Source: JABCPE02 sp963530295 (GTDB taxonomy: Bacteria > Bacteroidota > Bacteroidia > Flavobacteriales > Weeksellaceae). From it: 22,090 nucleotides of DNA. Made by a program: the position numbers and the translations under genes. Below, piece after piece: positions 8,187 to 16,151 of the stretch. Under the pieces are notes generated by a model, which ran no database searches, was not told where the DNA came from, and saw nothing but the letters and a program-made list of their open reading frames with translations. Position 1 is the first letter of the stretch, and the number at the start of each line of letters is the position of its first letter. Location: positions 1-22,090 of the forward strand of contig CAUSCF010000024.1 of NCBI GenBank assembly GCA_963530295.1, read 5' to 3'.

Positions 8187-9851
8187 TTGGGACAGGATAC
8201 GCCTACTTTTCTGATTTATTCCCTGCATTTTCTTTTGATAATGTTCACCATTTCGGTGGCAGTTTTTCAAAAGGAAATTAGATATAAAAAACTGATTTAT
8301 AGTGTTTTATCGGTTTTTTATGCGTGTTTTTTGTATTTGCAGATTTCGTCCATCATAGAGAATGAGACTACACTGAGAATCATCACTCATACTAAGCTCA
8401 ATATCAGCTATATACTGTTTTCTTTGGTGTGTTTTCTTTTGCTGATAAATAGAGGAAAACTTGCTTTTTATTTTTGGCTCATTGTCGGAGTTCAGGGCAT
8501 ATTGTATTATCTCTCGTTTAATCTGACAGGAACAGGCTTTAATGAAAGTATTCCATTTCACCTGAAAACAGGCATTAAAGGAGCGGGAATAGGGGATTTT
8601 TATAGACTTATCATAGACATCACTTTATTGGTGGCTTTATTCATTTTTTCGTCGTTTTTTTGCTTTAAAAAAATCATCAAAAAAGAGACAAAAGAGAAAA
8701 CCATGAAAGCTAAAATTCCAGTGTTTTTGATGCTGGTTTTATTGCTGTTTAATCCTTTAAACTATGATATTTACCAAACTTATAAAGTGGTAGATGAAGA
8801 CCCAAAATTTTTGTTTAAAGACAATTACCAGCCTCCGAAACAGCCCGTAAAAAACGAAACGAAGTATAATTTGGTTTGGATTTATGCAGAGGCTTTTGAG
8901 CGAATATACCTCAATCAAGAAATTTTTCCTGACCTTACGCCTAATTTAGCTCAGCTGGAGAAAGAATCGCTTTCCTTTTCTAATGTTCATCAGGTCTGGG
9001 GAACAGGCTGGACTATTGCAGGAATAGCGAGTTCTCAGTGCGGAGTACCTCTATATGCGGTGGGGCGGGAGAATAATGACCTTGGCCAGCTTCCGAGTTT
9101 TCTCCCTAAAATAAAGGGCGTAGGGAATATACTTGCCGAGGACGGCTATAAAAATATTTTCATACAAGGTTCTCCCAAAGCCTTTGCAGGGAATGATAAG
9201 TTTTTGGAAAGTCATGGTTTTCAGATGTTTTCACTTGAAAATATTGATGAAAAGTATAAAACACCAAGAAATCTCTCTCGCTGGGGGCTGAATGATGACA
9301 AGATGCTTGAATTTGCTAAGGAAAAATATAAGGAATTAAAATCTGAAAATCAGCCGTTTAGCATTATGATTTCTACGATAAATACTCATAGTCCGAGAGG
9401 TTTTGTTCCGCCAGATTTTAAGAAGAAAAAATATAAAAATGGGCAGAATGTTACTCTGAATGCCCTTCATGTGAGTGATTATTTGATTTCGGAATTTATC
9501 AATGAAATTAAAAAACTAGATACAGAAAAAAACACTATGATAGTGATTTCTTCGGATCATCTCACGATGAGAAATATGGCTTCCGAAACGCTGGAGCGCC
9601 ACCCTGACCTCCGCCGAAATCTATTTATGATACATTTTCCTGATAAGATATCGCCAAGAATTTCGGAGAGAAATACCTCATCTCTGGATGAGGGCGTTAC
9701 GGTTCTGAATGCTATGGGCTATCCGCTGGAGCGTTTTGGGCTGGGAGTTTCCCTATTCAGTAATGAAAAAAATCTGAAAGAAAAAACACAGAACAAAACG
9801 GATGATGTCCTGAAAAGCTGGAAAAAATATTATTTCCAATTTTGGGAATAG
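8187..9851 (+). CDS. Membrane phosphoglycerol transferase-like enzyme (OpgB/LtaS, alkaline phosphatase superfamily)
   Basis: Relatives move phosphoglycerol from phosphatidylglycerol onto periplasmic glucans (OpgB/MdoB) or polymerise lipoteichoic acid (LtaS). The 554-residue protein has about six hydrophobic helices (roughly 8-27, 35-54, 72-88, 91-110, 140-160, 175-190), then a large catalytic domain predicted to be periplasmic. Probable metal and catalytic residues are Glu235 in WIYAEAFER, Thr275 in GTGWTIAG, His401 in NTHSPRG, and Asp457-His458 in ISSDH. The block WGTGWTIAGIASSQCGVPL (271-289) is closer to OpgB than to LtaS. The start is TTG at 8187, one base after the preceding stop. The first ATG (codon 19, at 8241) falls inside the first helix and is less likely. 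It is the last gene of its unit and converges on the T9SS plug gene 6 bases away. The acceptor is unknown and no glucan-synthesis genes are nearby. Confidence 0.82.
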   Translation: MGQDTPTFLIYSLHFLLIMFTISVAVFQKEIRYKKLIYSVLSVFYACFLYLQISSIIENETTLRIITHTKLNISYILFSLVCFLLLINRGKLAFYFWLIVGVQGILYYLSFNLTGTGFNESIPFHLKTGIKGAGIGDFYRLIIDITLLVALFIFSSFFCFKKIIKKETKEKTMKAKIPVFLMLVLLLFNPLNYDIYQTYKVVDEDPKFLFKDNYQPPKQPVKNETKYNLVWIYAEAFERIYLNQEIFPDLTPNLAQLEKESLSFSNVHQVWGTGWTIAGIASSQCGVPLYAVGRENNDLGQLPSFLPKIKGVGNILAEDGYKNIFIQGSPKAFAGNDKFLESHGFQMFSLENIDEKYKTPRNLSRWGLNDDKMLEFAKEKYKELKSENQPFSIMISTINTHSPRGFVPPDFKKKKYKNGQNVTLNALHVSDYLISEFINEIKKLDTEKNTMIVISSDHLTMRNMASETLERHPDLRRNLFMIHFPDKISPRISERNTSSLDEGVTVLNAMGYPLERFGLGVSLFSNEKNLKEKTQNKTDDVLKSWKKYYFQFWE

Positions 9852-9857
9852 ACTGTT

Positions 9858-11057
9858 CTATCTGATTTCTCCATAACCGATAAGCCCATCGTAATTTTTT
9901 CCAAAAGGAGTGTAATACAGAAAAGCCTGATATTGGTTTTGTGTCTGCCAGAAATTCCCATTGATTTCACCAAAATTTAGTTTTCCATTTCGGTCTTTTG
10001 TTGCAAGGATATAGTTGTAAAACCCCTGTTTTAGGAATATTTTAGCGAAATATTTTTGGCTTTTCGGGTCGTAGTGCATTTTGCTCTCTTCATTAGCCTG
10101 ATAGTCATTAAACTGCCCTAAAACATAGATGTCTTTCCCTTCTAAAGGATGACTGTCCAGAGAAAACACCACCCAAGAGTAGTCGCCCTCGTAGTCGGCA
10201 TTTCTTTCTTGTCCCATGTTATTACTACGGAAATAGAAAGCGCCATTGACATCTGGCTGATACTGGTAGCTGAGCGGCGAAGTCCAAGTAGGGAAGAGGT
10301 AGGTATAGTTCACGCCATCGATGTTTTCTGTTCCTGCCACCATGTCGGAGGAGGCGTTTATCGTTTTATTATCAAAGTAAGAAAACTCGTTATTCCCTTG
10401 AAAAACAAGGCTTAACTGCTGAAACATCAGCTGGTTCCCGAAGAGGACAGAGGAAGGTTTTAGGTTAAAAATTCCATCATTAAAATTATTATTTTGGATA
10501 ATACTTAGGCTGATAGAATTGATATTTCGGCTGGTCTCTGGGTCGGTAAGGGTAGCTTTGACTTCTACTCTTTGGTTGAGGTTTGGAGTTTTCGCTGCGG
10601 TGTATCGGCTTACATTCAGGCCAATTCCGGCTCCATTTTCTGCCACCGAAAATCTCTTCGTGAAAAGTGGTTTTTTCGGCGAATCTTTATAAACTATAAG
10701 TTCAAAATTTCCCGAAATTTTAGGCTGAATGTCCTTGTTAGGAAAGGTCAGAGAGTAGTGCGTGTAGGCTTGGTGGGTGTTGAAAGAATATTTAAAATTA
10801 TCAATCAATCCGCTCAGTTTTCCAGTCGCAAATTCCGTGAAAAATAGGCCGTCATCTTTCCAGTTTCTGTCAAGATGTTTTATCGTATAGCGATAAATTT
10901 GGCTGCCGTTGTCCAAGTCATCAAAACGAAGGACAAGCTGCTCTCCGAACCTTATGACAGGCGTTTCGTCATTGGTCTGTGGGTTAAATAGCTGAATGCT
11001 TTTAATATTCTGCCCAATGGCAAAAACGCCCGAAAACAAGAACAATAGTCTAAACAT
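9858..11057 (-). CDS. DUF5103 type IX secretion system plug protein
   Basis: Proteins of this Bacteroidota family have been found as the periplasmic plug that closes the SprA/Sov translocon of the type IX secretion system when no substrate is passing. The 399-residue protein starts with a short signal peptide (about residues 1-15, ending near FAIGQN). It then has the family's beta-rich layout, with segments such as NGSQIYRYTIKHLDRNW near the N-terminus. A C-terminal immunoglobulin- or CBM-like part includes DIYVLGQFNDYQ (about 315-326) and GFYNYILATKD. Its ATG overlaps the stop of the upstream DUF3843-like gene by one base (TAATG), so the two should be translationally coupled. No other T9SS genes are in the window, which is normal because these genes are scattered. 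Family assignment is by recognition of the pattern, not by alignment. Confidence 0.8.
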   Translation of the reverse strand: MFRLLFLFSGVFAIGQNIKSIQLFNPQTNDETPVIRFGEQLVLRFDDLDNGSQIYRYTIKHLDRNWKDDGLFFTEFATGKLSGLIDNFKYSFNTHQAYTHYSLTFPNKDIQPKISGNFELIVYKDSPKKPLFTKRFSVAENGAGIGLNVSRYTAAKTPNLNQRVEVKATLTDPETSRNINSISLSIIQNNNFNDGIFNLKPSSVLFGNQLMFQQLSLVFQGNNEFSYFDNKTINASSDMVAGTENIDGVNYTYLFPTWTSPLSYQYQPDVNGAFYFRSNNMGQERNADYEGDYSWVVFSLDSHPLEGKDIYVLGQFNDYQANEESKMHYDPKSQKYFAKIFLKQGFYNYILATKDRNGKLNFGEINGNFWQTQNQYQAFLYYTPFGKNYDGLIGYGEIR

Positions 11058-12631
11058 TAGGCATTTTTTATAACGGTTAATCTCGCCTTAGTGTGGTAAT
11101 TTCCTTGTTTGAAGAAACGAGTGAAAAAGTCCAATTCTTCTTTTGTATAATTGTTTTTCTTGAAGAAAGAAATCTTTTTCTCGCTTACTTCTATACTGTA
11201 GTCCAAAATTTCTTTGGAGTAGAAATTCGCCAAGAAGATTTGGTAGAAATCTTGGTCGATTCTGTCTTTATTCAAGAATTTATTTTGCTTAATACAAAAA
11301 GCGTTTTCTATATTGGAATAAACCTCAAAACCAGAATTGATATTATGGAAAACTACCATCACAGTGTCTGGTTTTTCTTCTTCTTTGCCTGCTTTTGGCT
11401 TGTATTTTTTCACGGCTTTTTCTTTTTCCTCTGCGGATAGACCAGCAGTTTCTGTGAAGAAATCAAAATATCCGTTCATAAAGTCATCCACCTCATCTTT
11501 TTTGAGGAATACGATAGGAACGCCCTTGTTATAGATAAGGAATGCTTCGTGGTGTTCTTTTAGGTTTTCACGGATGAGGGCTTGGTCTTCCATGAAGCTA
11601 AGAGATTCTTTAGAGTGGATGTTTTGTTTTTCTTTTTCTATGAAATCCTCGTTGTAGTCGCTCATGATGGAAACTCCTGAGAACCACCATTCTTTATGCC
11701 ATTCTACGATGCCCATGAAGATGATGCTTTTTTCCTTTAAATCTTTGTGTTTAGGGAAAGAAGATTTGAGAAGTTTGAACTTCTTATCGGTAGCGATGTG
11801 TTTTATTTTAAGGTGTTTTTCATCTTCGCCAAGGAAAAGGAAACTTCCCTGAACTCTCGGAGACATTTTTTCTAAATCTTTCGCTACGGGATGTTTTTTA
11901 CCCAAAATCAGAACTGCCCATTCTTTCGCAGAAAGTGCAAGGAGAGAGGTGCATGCCTCATGGATAAATCTGTCTCTGTTGTCATCCAGAGTAGCTTCTA
12001 CTCTTCGTCCTGCTTCCATGATTTCCGCCTCTTGTCTCAGCAGAGCGAAACCTGTATCTGGGAAGAATAGATAAGTTTTAGTTAGGATATTATTGAGCAG
12101 TCTTCTCACTTCGTAGTAGTCTTGGGTAGGCTCTATTTGGTAAGTTTCTCTCAGTAAATCGTTTTCTGGAGCGTATTCATATTCGGTTTCCAAGATACCC
12201 ACCAGCCCTTCAGAAATGCTTTGTATAAAAGTATCGTGAGGATTGAGCAGGATGTTTTTGTTCACGGTATTGATGAAATACCAAACCAAAAATTTCACAT
12301 CTTGGATATTAACCTCGCCTTCTACATAGTTTTTGTCGGTTTCGTAGAATGGTAGCGGTTTTCCGTAAAGCTCTTTATGTTTTTTGATGAAAGAATTCCA
12401 TACTTCAGACCCAGAAATGATGTCTTCTAAATAAGAAGTCAGAAACATACAAAACAAAGAAATCCCTTCTTCTCTTATGAAATTCTGCAAAGGAATATGA
12501 AACTCTTTTTCGTAGATTTTATCATTGATTTCATTGCTTATTCCTAAAAAATAAAGGTCGGATTTAGCGGTTTTGTTATAAGGTTTTATTTCTTGCCAGT
12601 CTTCTAATAAAATTCTTTTCTGTGCTGCCAT
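11057..12631 (-). CDS. DUF3843-like protein of unknown function
   Basis: This is a cytoplasmic protein of about 524 residues with no signal peptide or membrane segment. From the N-terminal block RILLEDWQEIKPYNK plus DLYFLGISNEIND I tentatively place it in DUF3843, a Bacteroidota family of unknown function. The first 230 residues are mostly helical. The middle, around SPRVQGSFLFLGE and FMGIVEWHKEWWFSG, is beta-rich. A charged Lys/Glu segment (near KPKAGKEEEKPD) leads into a C-terminal part rich in Phe, Asn and Lys. A longer reading from 12676 is possible, but I chose the ATG at 12631, giving MAAQKRILLEDW. A TATCTTTG box at 12661-12654 would place the transcript start between the two. It is coupled to the T9SS plug gene by TAATG, so a link to secretion or envelope work is possible but only inferred. 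Confidence 0.72.
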   Translation of the reverse strand: MAAQKRILLEDWQEIKPYNKTAKSDLYFLGISNEINDKIYEKEFHIPLQNFIREEGISLFCMFLTSYLEDIISGSEVWNSFIKKHKELYGKPLPFYETDKNYVEGEVNIQDVKFLVWYFINTVNKNILLNPHDTFIQSISEGLVGILETEYEYAPENDLLRETYQIEPTQDYYEVRRLLNNILTKTYLFFPDTGFALLRQEAEIMEAGRRVEATLDDNRDRFIHEACTSLLALSAKEWAVLILGKKHPVAKDLEKMSPRVQGSFLFLGEDEKHLKIKHIATDKKFKLLKSSFPKHKDLKEKSIIFMGIVEWHKEWWFSGVSIMSDYNEDFIEKEKQNIHSKESLSFMEDQALIRENLKEHHEAFLIYNKGVPIVFLKKDEVDDFMNGYFDFFTETAGLSAEEKEKAVKKYKPKAGKEEEKPDTVMVVFHNINSGFEVYSNIENAFCIKQNKFLNKDRIDQDFYQIFLANFYSKEILDYSIEVSEKKISFFKKNNYTKEELDFFTRFFKQGNYHTKARLTVIKNA

Positions 12632-12653
12632 CTTTCTTCTTTTTTTGTTTCCA

Positions 12654-12661
12654 CAAAGATA
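12654..12661 (-). promoter_or_regulatory. Candidate -7 box for the DUF3843-like/T9SS plug operon
   Basis: The minus strand reads TATCTTTG, a perfect TAnnTTTG match. It gives a leader of about 16-18 bases before the ATG at 12631 and argues against the longer start at 12676. No clear TTG -33 box is seen. Confidence 0.5.
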
Positions 12662-12737
12662 ATAAAATATCTCCACTTAAATATCTGAAAAATATCATAC
12701 TTTCTAATGGGAGCTGAGTAAAATTCATAACGGATTT

Positions 12738-12771
12738 TTGCAGTAAAATATTGAGGAAAAAACTATCTTTA
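12738..12771 (+). promoter_or_regulatory. Candidate dinB promoter
   Basis: A TTG at 12738-12740 and TATCTTTA at 12764-12771 (seven of eight against TAnnTTTG) are 23 bases apart, the upper limit for Bacteroidota promoters. Transcription would begin near 12778, about 24 bases before the ATG. I see no LexA-like palindrome here, so SOS control is not shown. Confidence 0.4.
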
Positions 12772-12801
12772 CACGGAATAAATAGAATTTTCTCTAAAAC
12801 A

Positions 12802-13908
12802 ATGGACACTTCTGAAAATAAGATAATCCACATCGATATGGATGCTTTCTTTGCTTCCGTAGAGCAGCTGGATTGTCCTGACCTTAGAGGAAAACCCATT
12901 GCAGTGGGCGGTGCAGGGAATAGAGGCGTGGTAGCGGCAGCAAGCTACGAAGCGAGGAAATACGGCGTTCGTAGTGCGATGAGCGGCGCGAAGGCAAGGA
13001 AACTCTGCCCAGACCTTATCTTTGTTTCGCCTCGTTTTGAGCGGTATAAGGAAATTTCTCTGCAAATCCGCGAAATCTTCTATGAATACACTGATTTGGT
13101 AGAGCCGCTTTCCCTCGATGAGGCGTATCTGGATGTGACTTTTAACAAGAAAAATAATCCCTCTGCTACCAACATCGCCAAGGAAATTCGGAAGAAAATC
13201 TTTGAAAAAACAGGATTGACAGCCTCGGCAGGAGTGTCGGTCAATAAATTCATAGCCAAAATAGCCAGCGATTATAAGAAACCCAACGGACAGACTACCA
13301 TAAAACCCAATAAAATCATTCCGTTTTTGGACAGCCTTGACATCAGAAAGTTTTACGGAATCGGCAAGGTAACTGCCGAAAAAATGTACGCTCTCGGTAT
13401 TTTTACAGGAAAAGATTTGAGGGAAAAATCACTGCCGTTTCTGCAAAACCATTTTGGAAACAGCGGGCTTTATTACTATGAAATTGCCAGAGGAATCCAC
13501 AGAAGTTCCGTGAATCCTGTCCGAATTGCTAAATCCATAGGAGTGGAGCGGACTTTTGAGCATGATGAACAGCACCAGACATACCTGCTGACACCTTTGG
13601 AAACACTTTCCAAAGAGCTGGAACAAAGGCTCAAAAAACGAAATCTCTCAGGGAGAACCATTACTTTGAAGATAAAATACAGCGATTTTACTACGCAGAC
13701 ACGGAGCAAAACTTTAGCAAAATTTGTTTCGGACCAAAATATGCTTTTCCGTATCGGCGAGGAGCTTTTGTTTCAAGAAAACCTAAAAAATTCGGCGAGA
13801 TTATTAGGTCTTTCTGTGTCCAACCTGAATGTTTGGGAAAAACAAAACCAGCCAAAATATATTCAACTTCAGTTTGAGTTTCCACCTCACGAGAGAAAAA
13901 CAGAATAA
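12802..13908 (+). CDS. dinB: DNA polymerase IV (Y-family translesion polymerase)
   Basis: DinB copies past damaged bases without proofreading. The 368-residue protein is full length. The palm carries IDMDAFFASVEQ (catalytic D12, steric gate F17) and SLDEAYLDV (D106, E107). The fingers include YEARKYGVRSAM, and the helix-hairpin-helix thumb contains FYGIGKVTAEKM. The little-finger domain follows, with GVERTFEHDE. The tail IQLQFEFPPHE resembles a beta-clamp binding peptide. A reading from TTG at 12751 adds 17 residues, but that codon lies upstream of the predicted transcript start, while the ATG at 12802 gives the usual short N-terminus before the first catalytic Asp. It is divergent from the DUF3843-like gene and converges on the VIT gene with a 16-base gap. 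Confidence 0.96.
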   Translation: MDTSENKIIHIDMDAFFASVEQLDCPDLRGKPIAVGGAGNRGVVAAASYEARKYGVRSAMSGAKARKLCPDLIFVSPRFERYKEISLQIREIFYEYTDLVEPLSLDEAYLDVTFNKKNNPSATNIAKEIRKKIFEKTGLTASAGVSVNKFIAKIASDYKKPNGQTTIKPNKIIPFLDSLDIRKFYGIGKVTAEKMYALGIFTGKDLREKSLPFLQNHFGNSGLYYYEIARGIHRSSVNPVRIAKSIGVERTFEHDEQHQTYLLTPLETLSKELEQRLKKRNLSGRTITLKIKYSDFTTQTRSKTLAKFVSDQNMLFRIGEELLFQENLKNSARLLGLSVSNLNVWEKQNQPKYIQLQFEFPPHERKTE

Positions 13909-13924
13909 TTATTAAAAATCAAAT

Positions 13925-14626
13925 TTAAATCCTAACACCGAAGAAACTTCCCGCCAAATCACTTACTCCCATGGCGATAGTTCCCCAGAAAGTAATACGG
14001 AGAATGGCTTTCAGTGGGTTAGAACCTCCTGTTTTAGCGGCAATTCCGCCCAAGAGTGCAAGGAAAAGGATAGCAGAGCCGTAGAGATAGTACTCTAAAT
14101 GATGAAACGGAGCGATGAAGACCACCAGCAGAGGCAGCATACCGCCAAAGAGAAACGCACCGCCAGATGCCAGAGCCGCCTGAAAAGGTTTAGCCTGACT
14201 GATTTCGGTGATGCCCAATTCATCTCGTACATGCGCCGCCAAAGCATCATGCTCAGTTAGTTCCTTTGCCACCTGCATCGCAGTTTCTGGTTTTAGCCCT
14301 CGCAGTTCGTAGATATGTGCAAGCATTTGTAGTTCTTCTTCGGGCGTGTCTTTCAGCTCTTGTCTTTCCCTCTCGATGTCCGCGTGTTCTATATCCGTCT
14401 GCGAACTTACCGAAACATATTCTCCTGCCGCCATAGACAAAGCTCCTGCGATAATTCCTGCCGCAGTTGCTAAAATCACAGACTCTGGCGCAGAACTCGC
14501 TGCGGCAACTCCTATGGCAAGGCTCGCTGTGGATAGTATGCCGTCATTAGCACCTAATACTGCGGCACGAAGCCAGTTACTACGATGGATATAGTGTTTT
14601 TCAAGGTAATCATCAAGGGTTTTCAT
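13925..14626 (-). CDS. VIT family (CCC1/VIT1-like) iron/manganese transporter
   Basis: Relatives export Fe(II) or Mn(II) from the cytoplasm or into storage compartments. The 233-residue protein opens with HRSNWLRAAVLGANDGILS (about 13-31), the family signature for the first helix. The second helix contains GALSMAAGEYVSVSSQTD (about 61-78). A cytoplasmic, glutamate-rich segment (about 79-140: IEHADIERERQELKDTPEEE) matches the metal-binding hook of VIT1. Three more hydrophobic helices follow (about 150-172, 180-197, 208-229), ending AMGVSDLAGSFFG. Five membrane helices is the family norm. A TATCTTTG box stands about 33 bases before the ATG. It lies downstream of the suf genes but behind their terminator, so the shared theme of iron does not mean a shared transcript. 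Metal specificity is unknown. Confidence 0.93.
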   Translation of the reverse strand: MKTLDDYLEKHYIHRSNWLRAAVLGANDGILSTASLAIGVAAASSAPESVILATAAGIIAGALSMAAGEYVSVSSQTDIEHADIERERQELKDTPEEELQMLAHIYELRGLKPETAMQVAKELTEHDALAAHVRDELGITEISQAKPFQAALASGGAFLFGGMLPLLVVFIAPFHHLEYYLYGSAILFLALLGGIAAKTGGSNPLKAILRITFWGTIAMGVSDLAGSFFGVRI

Positions 14627-14658
14627 TGAAGTATTTATTTAAAACTGAAGACTAAATG

Positions 14659-14666
14659 CAAAGATA
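14659..14666 (-). promoter_or_regulatory. Candidate -7 box for the VIT transporter
   Basis: The minus strand reads TATCTTTG, a perfect TAnnTTTG match, predicting a leader of about 25 bases. The -33 region has no TTG. I see no Fur-like operator that I would defend. Confidence 0.5.
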
Positions 14667-14762
14667 GTTTTCTTTTGTGTAAATCTTATTTATCCATTAA
14701 GAAAAACATAAAAATTTATAAAAAGAATAAATAAGAATATTTTATGAAAAAGTTACAGAGCA

Positions 14763-14802
14763 ATAAAAAAATGGGAGAACTCCTAAAGAAATTCTCCCAT
14801 TG
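14763..14802 (-). terminator. Intrinsic terminator after sufD
   Basis: On the minus strand AATGGGAGAA (14801-14792) pairs perfectly with TTCTCCCATT (14779-14770), a 10-bp stem with a 12-base loop. It is followed at once by a T-rich tract (TTTTTTATTG). It lies 24-54 bases past the sufD stop and separates the suf genes from the VIT gene. The A-rich flank serves the minus-strand transcript only. Confidence 0.85.
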
Positions 14803-14824
14803 CATTAAAAACAAAATGAATAAA

Positions 14825-16096
14825 TTATAAATCTATATTAACCTCCAGTTTCTCAGCCAAAAGCTTTGCAACTTTTAGTTTTAGAGGCTCTATGTCTATG
14901 TTTTCCATAGCATCATTCGCGAAAGCATACAGCAGTAGTGCCTGCGCCTCTTTCTTGGAAATTCCTCTGGCTCTTAGGTAGAACAGCGCCTCATCATTGA
15001 GCTGTCCTACGGTACATCCGTGTGAACATTTCACATCATCTGCAAAGATTTCCAGTTGCGGCTTGGTGTCTATGGTTGCTCCCTCGCTCAGCAGGATGTT
15101 GTTATTCTGCTGGTAGGCGTTGGTCTTTTGTGCTATTTTATTTACGAATACTTTTCCGTTGAATACGCCATGCGCCTTGTCCTTGAAAACACCTTTGTAG
15201 TTTTGGTAAGACTCACAGTTTGGCTCGTTGTGATGCACGGCTGTGTGGTGGTCTACCAGCTGTTCATTTCCGATGATGGTAATACCATTCATGAAGGAAT
15301 TGATATTTTCTCCTGTGTGAATGAAATCGAGATTGTTTCGAACTAATTTACCTCCAAAAGCGAAAGTATTCACTGTCGCTAGGCTGTCTCGCTCTTGTTT
15401 CGCGAAAGTGCTGTCTACCAGATAAGTAGTCTGGCTGTCGTTTTGGAGTTTGTGCCAGTCGGCTTTTGCATTTTTGCCCACGAAAATTTCTGTAACCGAG
15501 TTGGTAAAAGTATAGGTCTCATCAAAGTTATGATGGCTCTCTATCACTTCCACCTTTGCGCCTTCTTCTACGATGAGGAGATTTCTCGTTGTATAAAATA
15601 CATTTTCATCTTGATTTTCAGAGATGTAGAAAAGGTGAATAGGCTTTTCTATCACAGTATTTTTAGGGACAAAAAGGAAAAATCCATCGCTGTACAAAGC
15701 ATCATTTAAGGCTGTGAATGCTGTGTTTTTAGGCTTTATTTGGTTAAAATATTTTTCGATCAAATCTTTATTGGAAGAAAAAGCATTATTTAAAGTCAAA
15801 AATTCTGCGTTTTCTACGGAGATTTTGGATAGAGCTTTTTGGAATTTTCCATTGACAAAGACAATGAAATCAAAGTGCTCTTCTCCCAGATGCAGCTGGT
15901 CTAGCTGCTCTTTTGTAATGTGAAATTCCTGCTTCGGCGTCAGAGAATATTGCTTGTTCACGGCTTCGGACAGGTCGGTATATTTGTATTCCTCATCTTT
16001 TTTAGTGGGAAAACCTGTCGCCAAAAACTGGCTGAGTGCCTCGGCTCTCTCGCTGGAAAGTGTGGATTTTAGTTGTTCTATTTGATTAAATAACAT
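14825..16096 (-). CDS. sufD: Fe-S cluster assembly protein SufD
   Basis: SufD partners SufB and SufC in the SufBC2D scaffold that builds Fe-S clusters. At 423 residues it has the family length and layout. The N-terminal helical part includes GFPTKKDEEYKYTDL (about 28-42), typical of SufD. The long right-handed beta-helix core follows. The conserved C-terminal block CSHGCTVGQLNDEALFYLRA (about 364-383) includes the His next to Cys found in the SufD family. It ends with a helical SufC-contact region (GISKKEAQALLLYAFAN). SufB would be longer and would carry different cluster-building cysteines, so SufD is preferred. The gene follows sufC by 55 bases. That spacer is AT-rich with short repeats of a TTTGAAATTT-like motif. 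A strong terminator follows. SufS, often next in this phylum, is absent from this side. Confidence 0.95.
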   Translation of the reverse strand: MLFNQIEQLKSTLSSERAEALSQFLATGFPTKKDEEYKYTDLSEAVNKQYSLTPKQEFHITKEQLDQLHLGEEHFDFIVFVNGKFQKALSKISVENAEFLTLNNAFSSNKDLIEKYFNQIKPKNTAFTALNDALYSDGFFLFVPKNTVIEKPIHLFYISENQDENVFYTTRNLLIVEEGAKVEVIESHHNFDETYTFTNSVTEIFVGKNAKADWHKLQNDSQTTYLVDSTFAKQERDSLATVNTFAFGGKLVRNNLDFIHTGENINSFMNGITIIGNEQLVDHHTAVHHNEPNCESYQNYKGVFKDKAHGVFNGKVFVNKIAQKTNAYQQNNNILLSEGATIDTKPQLEIFADDVKCSHGCTVGQLNDEALFYLRARGISKKEAQALLLYAFANDAMENIDIEPLKLKVAKLLAEKLEVNIDL

Positions 16097-16151
16097 AAAT
16101 TTTGAATTTGATTTGAAATTTTGGAGTTTGAAATTTGAGTTTTAATCTCAA

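Noticed and set aside
9831..9850. Small hairpin at the end of the OpgB-like gene as a terminator
   Set aside because: TATTTCC pairs with GGGAATA using a G-U pair, but there is no T-run on either strand; too weak to call.
12632..12676. Longer start for the DUF3843-like protein at 12676
   Set aside because: It would begin upstream of the predicted transcript start, and the added residues (MEIFYYLCGNKKRRK) do not look like part of the family.
12751..12801. N-terminal extension of DinB from TTG at 12751
   Set aside because: The TTG lies upstream of the predicted -7 box, and the extra 17 residues are not expected before the first catalytic Asp of Pol IV.
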